DNA of 8,359 bases, from positions 1 through 8,359 of the forward strand of contig JAEEIS010000109.1 in the NCBI GenBank assembly GCA_016281475.1, given 5' to 3'. The notes beneath the pieces are model-generated. The model ran no database searches, was not told the DNA's origin, and was given only the letters and a program-made list of their open reading frames with translations. Numbering within the stretch: position 1 is the stretch's first letter; the number at the start of each line of letters is the position of its first letter. Positions 6,801-8,359 of this stretch are shown here, piece after piece. Made by a program: the position numbers and the translations under genes. Source of the stretch: Bacteroidales bacterium. Lineage in GTDB: Bacteria > Bacteroidota > Bacteroidia > Bacteroidales > P3.

Positions 6801-7029
6801 CGTATTCACCAATGCAGTTAGCTACACGGTTTCTTCTTCTGCAGAATGGCTGCACGCTTCCATCGGTAGTGTCATTGTTTCTGCAGATGCTAACGAAGGA
6901 GACGAAGATCGCACGGCTACCGTTACTGTAACGGCAAGGTTTGCTGACATGAGTACTAAGACCGCAACTTTGACGGTTACCCAGGGTCATGCCGAAGTAG
7001 TAGAGGAAGATCCTAATGGACCTCGTTAA
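778..7029 (+). CDS. Giant BACON-repeat lipoprotein, 21 tandem domains
   Basis: A 2083-residue secreted lipoprotein. The start at ATG 778 is fixed by an immediate signal peptide: MKKLLRN, a hydrophobic core, then the lipobox TTGC with Cys23. From residue 26 the protein is tandem beta-sandwich units of about 82-117 residues. Each has a strand ending in W(L/M/I/C), a turn, a conserved N-x-(T/S)-(G/A)-x-x-R motif (for example NDTGKERIA, NETGRDRTA) and a closing strand ending V-x-Q (VRQ, VTQ, VFQ). This is the BACON signature. Unit limits by residue: 26-115, 119-205, 210-297, 303-389, 394-477, 482-569, 573-661, 666-768, 773-861, 866-955, 960-1052, 1057-1172, 1177-1271, 1276-1378, 1383-1499, 1506-1589, 1594-1695, 1700-1781, 1786-1883, 1888-1977, 1986-2069. 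No catalytic domain, membrane anchor or sorting domain is visible, and the tail is acidic (EVVEEDPNGPR). BACON domains usually sit as one to a few copies in front of enzymes, so an all-BACON protein of this size is unusual. It is probably an outer-membrane stalk, spacer or adhesin. Carbohydrate binding is only a family-level suggestion. Codon choice (AAC, TTC, TAC, ACC favoured) hints at good expression. Confidence 0.93.
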   Translation: MKKLLRNLSVLCFVLAAFLTTGCYEAEVPFLTVDHEVVLVGPQADKGTVVVESNLYWEATSKDAWITLDNGFGNHKGTFEFFVAANTTPNERTGKIVLTAKDNEDIKVTILVRQQSEGTILNLATDDVSFTKYAGDYLMSIACNGEWEVASSADWCKVDPASGTGNGSFKITVEENNTGADRVAIISVLTEADGKTEVHQIKVTQSASNAALVVSPESKTLTAAADEFELNVITVGNWAASVDSDWLTLSETEGEGDAIITASATANDTGKERIAIVTFATGAENENRIVRQIVVRQAAVDFYLEVPVTDYPLSLEEQTIDIPYVLEGSNVTVTASSSSKWMTVGTVADGVATVNVDENKTAIAREGVISFITHGQAGDPIIRQVRVAQAPTINLLDVLADEYAVEWVGETFRIPIYSNTPVSVRSSETWCEARNEGQEIVITVAENATAAPRVAVVTVSTDSESGEILSRTTIIRQAAAYSELVVSPAEKDIYALEQSFVASIVTNNSWTASSDSDWLTIDKAEGTGDFMLTVTAAKNETGQVRVATITVQTGIENSQRESATVVVTQRPEQFYFDVPTRAYALSKEAQPHVIAYTTSGNEKEMSASVSADWMTVKSVKDGEATLFIKENDTAEVRTGTVTITCTPVFGDPISITATVTQSPTINILDVFVDVIDAMARGDEFALPYYANTPVSISSSEEWCHAEVTVDEDSFEGDPELCCSYTDPQKIIMIEVDPNRTGEARVAFVTIATVNDAGEKITKVITVRQAALYAALSVTPKEVVLPAHEGHFNMTINSTGTWYTTTSCTWLDTNDDLGGFGDYEIFWEAGVNDTGMERVAEIVVATGPENGEREEQVVKVTQLTRSTYIYVPEEAYAITKERQDLTVGYFAAGDFKDMQVNCSEPWIRYSNRLSNDEHLGFAIEENTTAEPRTAVVTVTLDLVTGEPISDTFIVTQAPTINILDVYVDEYEASPNGEVIIFPFYGNTRVSTSVSAQIEGWCHASRRIDQNSHPHELTVTVDRNESAEARVAYVTLTTITDKGEKLAHVITIHQNPLNATLIVSPETIVLPANNATFDMTIVSTGSWEVATDCTWLETMTGMGGGGLEPRPWAPRDPDIFIIGDDVNALSGSGDDVISWRAGDNDTGAQREATIIVYTGAENENRVIRTVKVVQLTFDTYVDVPQDAYLVAKEGFLGDDDDDLFDVPCLLAGNIKGVVVECSEPWIQYYDSEFNHLYFIIDENVTGQPRTATVTVTVDKVQGEPITDSFTVTQAGTYNILEVLADYITVSPAGDSVVLPAITNVEQLGVNISETWLKEESTVAEVLIPAEADDVNPNSNMAKVTIVANPNDTGRDRIASVTVYTVTNKGETIAKMIKVFQAAEQTHFAILSGDNVYLPKNVDANSPLEVVAYASINADKVQMISNSSWLTVNSVGPASGEVIDDPNAGSIAEDTDSEDGNIVIGSVTAEVNNTGEVRTGVITVSFFDYNGTVVQKTVTVTQAANDGGALEALLDYIVVQPEGEELDLTFETDELLTATSTADWLNGTQFVDPATNPQTLHIVAAPNETGRDRTAYITVSNGSQSKMLTVFQPAAKTVFSLISPNVINLTNERQEYTLTAYLSTGAGEPDAPKITFQPAEDWMEMAEHRLPEITDGTILSHILKISANNTGKARSAIVKVTAVGQDGTVYTENIQVNQASTEFVLDAMTDYVTVASEGEDFVMTFVAEDRIRSAVASASWITIRSDFRNDQFTIRAAKNTTGKDRTAYVTVKNSQLTKVITVFQPAASTVFSILSPKNMAVSSVRDEYTLAAYLSTGIYPDDERKVFFEPAADWISLNGWDVEGTIIEQYIVVAANPTGQSRSGAVKVTAIKEDGTTLTDEIVITQSPTENVLDVYVSTVVVPHMASVELIPMYDNAEYSFPRSSNSNRVAVSMVEGDGIKDIRMAINENTSGEVLVTYVTVTAEFDDNSTQEKVIKVVQLPNESGTVANYVLLALDDVYLSARGNSCEVDVFTNAVSYTVSSSAEWLHASIGSVIVSADANEGDEDRTATVTVTARFADMSTKTATLTVTQGHAEVVEEDPNGPR
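853..1392 (+). repeat. BACON units 1-2, lone N-terminal domains
   Basis: Residues 26-115 and 119-205. Unit 1 has the Trp motif KDAWITL, the Asn-Arg motif NTTPNERTG and the end LVRQQ. Unit 2 has ADWCKV, NNTGADRVA and KVTQS. Unit 2 also carries two cysteines (143 and 156) on the strands flanking the Trp hairpin. These two units precede the regular super-repeat. They keep the classic BACON loop GxGxGxF (SGTGNGSF in unit 2; GFGNHKGTF in unit 1). Confidence 0.85.
1405..2208 (+). repeat. Super-repeat triplet I (BACON units 3-4-5, types A-B-C)
   Basis: Residues 210-477. Type A opens LVVSPESKTL, has SDWLTLSE and GEGD, and ends TGAENENRIV...VVRQ. Type B opens YLEVPVTDYPLS, has SKWMTVGTVADG and ENKTAIAREG, and ends GDPIIRQVRVAQAPTIN. 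Type C opens NLLDVLADEYAV, has SNTPVSV and ETWCEA, and ends SGEILSRTTIIRQAA. The same openings and endings recur in the same order in the next three triplets, which defines the super-repeat. Confidence 0.85.
2221..3081 (+). repeat. Super-repeat triplet II (BACON units 6-7-8, types A-B-C)
   Basis: Residues 482-768. A: ELVVSPAEKDI, SDWLTID, NETGQVRVA, VVTQR. B: YFDVPTRAYALSKE, ADWMTVKSVKDG, NDTAEVRTG, GDPISITATVTQSPTIN. C: NILDVFVDVIDA, ANTPVSI, EEWCHA, NRTGEARVA, GEKITKVITVRQAA. The C unit (666-768) is longer than the first C unit because of an acidic, Cys-containing insertion after the Trp motif. Confidence 0.85.
2887..2961 (+). other. Acidic, Cys-containing insertion in BACON unit 8
   Basis: Residues 704-728 lie directly after the Trp motif EEWC, where other type C units have only a few residues. 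The segment is rich in Asp and Glu (VDEDSFEGDPEL) and ends with the pair Cys721-Cys722, near Cys703 of the Trp motif. A disulfide within the loop is possible. Confidence 0.6.
3094..3933 (+). repeat. Super-repeat triplet III (BACON units 9-10-11, types A-B-C)
   Basis: Residues 773-1052. A: ALSVTPKEVVLPA, SCTWLDT, NDTGMERVA, TGPENGEREE, KVTQL. B: YIYVPEEAYAITKE, CSEPWIRY, NTTAEPRTA, GEPISDTFIVTQAPTIN. C: NILDVYVDEYEA, GNTRVST, EGWCHA, NESAEARVA, GEKLAHVITIHQN. At DNA level the B-unit end (3610-3642) matches its counterpart in triplet IV (4558-4590) at 29 of 33 bases. Confidence 0.85.
3946..4911 (+). repeat. Super-repeat triplet IV (BACON units 12-13-14, types A-B-C)
   Basis: Residues 1057-1378, the longest triplet. 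A: TLIVSPETIVLPA, DCTWLET, a 40-odd-residue insertion, NDTGAQREA, TGAENENRVI, KVVQL. B: YVDVPQDAYLVAKE, a run of five Asp, CSEPWIQY, NVTGQPRTA, GEPITDSFTVTQAG. C: NILEVLADYITVSP, ETWLKEE (Cys of the other C units replaced by Leu), NDTGRDRIA, GETIAKMIKVFQAA. Confidence 0.85.
4063..4194 (+). other. Gly/Pro/Asp-rich insertion in BACON unit 12
   Basis: Residues 1096-1139 follow the Trp motif CTWLE. They read as a flexible loop: GMGGGG, then PRPWAPRDPD, then DIFIIGDDVNALSGSGDD, before the domain resumes with VISWRAGDNDTG. The equivalent type A loop in units 3 and 6 is about ten residues. The loop contains its own Trp and several acidic residues. Its function is unknown. Confidence 0.65.
4924..5544 (+). 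repeat. Super-repeat doublet I (BACON units 15-16)
   Basis: Residues 1383-1589. Here the three-domain period gives way to a two-domain period. Unit 15 opens HFAILSGDNVYLP, has SSWLTVN, a long acidic insertion, NNTGEVRTG and VTVTQAA. Unit 16 opens ALEALLDYIVVQPEG, has ADWLNG, NETGRDRTAYITV and LTVFQPAA, and is related to the type C units by its LLDYI opening and VFQ end. Confidence 0.8.
5077..5166 (+). other. Acidic insertion in BACON unit 15
   Basis: Residues 1434-1463, after the Trp motif SSWLTVNSVG, form an insertion dominated by Asp and Glu (EVIDDPNAG, then AEDTDSEDGN). It sits in the same loop position as the insertions in units 8 and 12. The Asp-Xaa-Asp spacing could hold Ca2+, but no canonical calcium-binding loop is recognised. 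Confidence 0.6.
5557..6120 (+). repeat. Super-repeat doublet II (BACON units 17-18)
   Basis: Residues 1594-1781. Unit 17 opens VFSLISPNVINLTNE, has TAYLSTGAGEPD, EDWMEM, NNTGKARSA, GQDGTVYTENIQVNQAS. Unit 18 opens VLDAMTDYVTVASEG, has SASWITI, NTTGKDRTAYVTV, VITVFQPAA. Unit 18 is close to unit 16 and unit 17 to unit 19, consistent with duplication of a two-domain block 576 bases long (5524-5580 aligns with 6100-6156). Confidence 0.82.
6133..6708 (+). repeat. Super-repeat doublet III (BACON units 19-20), unit 20 degenerate
   Basis: Residues 1786-1977. Unit 19 opens VFSILSPKNMAVSS, has AAYLSTGIYPDD, ADWISL, NPTGQSRSG, EDGTTLTDEIVITQSPTEN. Unit 20 opens NVLDVYVSTVVVPH. It keeps the strand pattern and the VVQL ending but has no Trp in the hairpin (SSNSNRVAVS instead) and has NTSGEVLVT where the Arg should be. 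Confidence 0.78.
6733..6984 (+). repeat. BACON unit 21, C-terminal closing domain
   Basis: Residues 1986-2069, opening NYVLLALDDVYLSARG with SAEWLHA, the shortened turn NEGDEDRTA and the end LTVTQG. The DDVYLS opening resembles unit 15 (DNVYLP), so it may be the first half of a fourth doublet that was never completed or was lost. It contains Cys2005, the only cysteine after residue 1219. A short acidic tail of 14 residues follows. Confidence 0.8.
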
Positions 7030-7048
7030 CAGATAAGTTCATATCATC

Positions 7049-7085
7049 AAGGGGTTGTCCGAAAAGGACAACCCCTTTTTGTTTT
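7049..7085 (+). terminator. Intrinsic terminator after the BACON gene
   Basis: A perfect 10-bp stem, GGGGTTGTCC (7051-7060) with GGACAACCCC (7066-7075), closes a 5-base GAAAA loop. AA-TT pairs at the base extend it to 12 bp. It is followed by TTTTTGTTTT. It starts about 20 bases after the BACON stop codon and marks the end of the OmpA/TPR-BACON transcription unit. Confidence 0.95.
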
Positions 7086-7147
7086 ATAGCCCCGCGGTTT
7101 TTCTCAAACTTTTCGTATCTTCACACAGATAAACGTGAGGATTGCTT
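7086..7147 (+). promoter_or_regulatory. Leader of the glycosyltransferase gene with SD-like site
   Basis: The 62 bases between the terminator and ATG 7148 must hold the promoter and translation start of the next gene. GAGGA at 7137-7141 lies 6 bases before the ATG, a well-placed Shine-Dalgarno-like sequence that supports this start. By contrast, the BACON gene has only A/T-rich sequence before its ATG. TATCTTCA at 7116-7123 resembles the Bacteroides -7 element TAnnTTTG at most positions but has no convincing -33 partner, so the promoter itself is not firmly located. Confidence 0.55.
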
Positions 7148-7642
7148 ATGGACAGAATTTCCAGTTTTATTGCGACGGACGATGCGGCTACGGCGCTTCA
7201 CCTGCACGATAATCCCCTTGTAGATGCGGTGTATTACCGAGCCGACGTGCGCAGCAGCGAGGCGGTACGCTATATGGCCGCCACCGCCACCGGCGCTTAT
7301 ACGATGGTCTATACCAAGCCCACGCGGCTGCGCTGGGTGCATTACGCCCTGCACCGGCTGCTCCAGATTGCCGGCGATACCGGCGCCGCCCTTATCTACA
7401 GCGACCATTTCAAGCTGGTGGACGGCGTTGAGACACCCTCGCCCGTGATTGACTATCAGGCCGGTTCGTTGCGCGACGACTTTGACTTCGGCAGCGTGAT
7501 GGTGTTCCGGACCTCAGTGCTGAAGCAGGCGGTGGCCGAGATGGACGTAGACTACCGCTTTGCGGGCTTGTATGACTTGCGGCTGCGGGTTTCGCGGCAG
7601 GGGCCGGTGGTCCACGTAAATGAATTCCTGTATTACGATATA
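7148..7642 (+). other. Degenerate GT-A-like N-terminal domain of the glycosyltransferase
   Basis: Residues 1-165. Aligning TGAYTMVYTKPTRL (48-61) by eye with CGKFALQLDSDDVY (306-319) of the active domain places Thr56 and Pro58 opposite Asp314 and Asp316, so the metal-binding DxD is lost. Later GT2 landmarks survive: a hydrophobic strand to YSD, a conserved-looking GLYDLRLR helix, and a VNEFLYYD segment like the end of GT2 domains. Likely structural, acceptor-binding or regulatory rather than catalytic. Confidence 0.55.
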
Positions 7643-8359
7643 GAGCTTGATTCGCGCAAATTCGGCGAGAAGCTCTTTGACTATGTCAACCCGCACAACC
7701 GAGAGGTCCAGATAGAGATGGAGCAGGCCTGCACCGCCCACCTGAAGGCTATCGGCGGCTATCTGAAGCCTGTCTTCAAGGAGGTCGATCTGAACTGCGA
7801 ACAGTTCGAATACGAGGCATCGGTGGTGATTCCGTGCCGCAACCGTGCACGCACAATTGCCGACGCCGTCCGCAGCGCGCTGGATCAGCAGACGAGCTTC
7901 AAATACAACGTGATTGTGGTGGACGACAATTCCACCGACGGCGCCGCGGAAATTATTCAGCAGCTGGCGGCGGAGAACCCCGACAAGCTGGTCTACATAG
8001 CCCAGGACAAGACCTACCACGCCATTGGCGGTAACTGGAACGCCGCGCTGCATCATCCTAAATGCGGCAAGTTTGCGCTGCAGCTGGACTCCGACGACGT
8101 GTACAGCGGCCCCGATACCGTCCAGAAGTTTGTAGATGCCTTCTATGCGCAGAAATGCGCCATGGTGATAGGGTCGTACCAAATCACCGATATCGCTCTT
8201 AAACCGGCCGATATGGCGCCTATTGAGCATCGCGAGTGGACGCCCGAAAACGGCCGCAACAACGCGCTGCGTATCAACGGCCTCGGAGCGCCGCGTGGCT
8301 TCTTTACGCCGCTGGTGCGCGAGATGACCTTCCCGACCACCAAATACGGCGAGGACTAC
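7148..8359 (+). CDS. Family 2 glycosyltransferase with a duplicated GT-A-like N-terminal half (3' end outside window)
   Basis: The frame runs from ATG 7148 to the window end without a stop: 404 residues, C-terminus missing. Residues 224-404 are a GT2 catalytic domain: nucleotide-binding strand SVVIPCRNRA (225-234), VIVVDDNSTDG (255-265) with Asp259/Asp260, metal-binding DSDD (314-317), acceptor region GAPRGFFTP, and GED (401-403) where GT2 enzymes carry the catalytic ED pair. It would transfer a sugar from a nucleotide-sugar donor, probably in the cytoplasm for a surface polysaccharide or glycoconjugate; the sugar cannot be told. Residues 1 to about 165 look like a second, degenerate GT-A half (IYSDH 83-87, FAGLYDLRLRVSR 138-150, FLYYDIE 160-166). 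It is transcribed separately from the BACON unit because a terminator intervenes. Compared with its neighbour it uses CGG and GCG codons more freely. Confidence 0.88.
   Translation, partial: MDRISSFIATDDAATALHLHDNPLVDAVYYRADVRSSEAVRYMAATATGAYTMVYTKPTRLRWVHYALHRLLQIAGDTGAALIYSDHFKLVDGVETPSPVIDYQAGSLRDDFDFGSVMVFRTSVLKQAVAEMDVDYRFAGLYDLRLRVSRQGPVVHVNEFLYYDIELDSRKFGEKLFDYVNPHNREVQIEMEQACTAHLKAIGGYLKPVFKEVDLNCEQFEYEASVVIPCRNRARTIADAVRSALDQQTSFKYNVIVVDDNSTDGAAEIIQQLAAENPDKLVYIAQDKTYHAIGGNWNAALHHPKCGKFALQLDSDDVYSGPDTVQKFVDAFYAQKCAMVIGSYQITDIALKPADMAPIEHREWTPENGRNNALRINGLGAPRGFFTPLVREMTFPTTKYGEDY

Noticed and set aside
778..7029. A crAss-like phage BACON gene
   Set aside because: crAss-like phages carry BACON-domain proteins, but this one has a bacterial lipoprotein signal, an OmpA/TPR neighbour, a glycosyltransferase downstream and no phage structural or replication gene in view.
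7098..7123. Bacteroides-type promoter (TTTT tract plus TATCTTCA)
   Set aside because: The -7-like element mismatches the TTTG part and the -33 element is only a T tract at poor spacing. A promoter is expected here but cannot be placed with confidence, so it is mentioned only within the leader entry.
7514..8230. A 238-codon open frame on the - strand under the glycosyltransferase
   Set aside because: The + strand frame contains the full set of GT2 motifs, so the reverse frame is a shadow of a GC-rich gene.

Overview
The window looks like chromosomal DNA from a member of the order Bacteroidales. The main evidence is a giant lipoprotein built from BACON modules (Bacteroidetes-Associated Carbohydrate-binding Often N-terminal). 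Supporting evidence is an OmpA/TPR-type envelope protein upstream and the lack of any Shine-Dalgarno-like site in front of the large gene. Species cannot be assigned from the sequence. All three recognisable genes are on the + strand.

Positions 1-765 hold the 3' end of an envelope protein: an OmpA-like remnant followed by TPR-like helical repeats. Twelve bases later (778-7029) begins a 2083-residue lipoprotein with a signal peptide, a lipobox Cys at residue 23, and then essentially nothing but BACON-like beta-sandwich repeats to the C-terminus. I count 21 units. The spacing suggests co-transcription of these two genes. A strong intrinsic terminator (7049-7085) closes the unit. After a short leader with an SD-like GAGGA, a separate gene (7148 to beyond the window end) encodes a family 2 glycosyltransferase with two GT-A-like halves. 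The first half appears to have lost its catalytic DxD.

The most notable feature is the order of the BACON units. After two lone N-terminal units come four copies of a three-domain A-B-C super-repeat. These are followed by three copies of a two-domain super-repeat and a closing unit. The protein therefore seems to have grown by duplicating multi-domain blocks, with a change of period near residue 1383. One unit (the 20th) has lost both family hallmark residues, and several units carry acidic or glycine-rich insertions in the same loop. The likely overall role is a long, lipid-anchored, probably surface-exposed stalk or adhesin made with a peptidoglycan- or envelope-associated OmpA/TPR partner. 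This role is inferred from architecture and context; no ligand can be read from the sequence.
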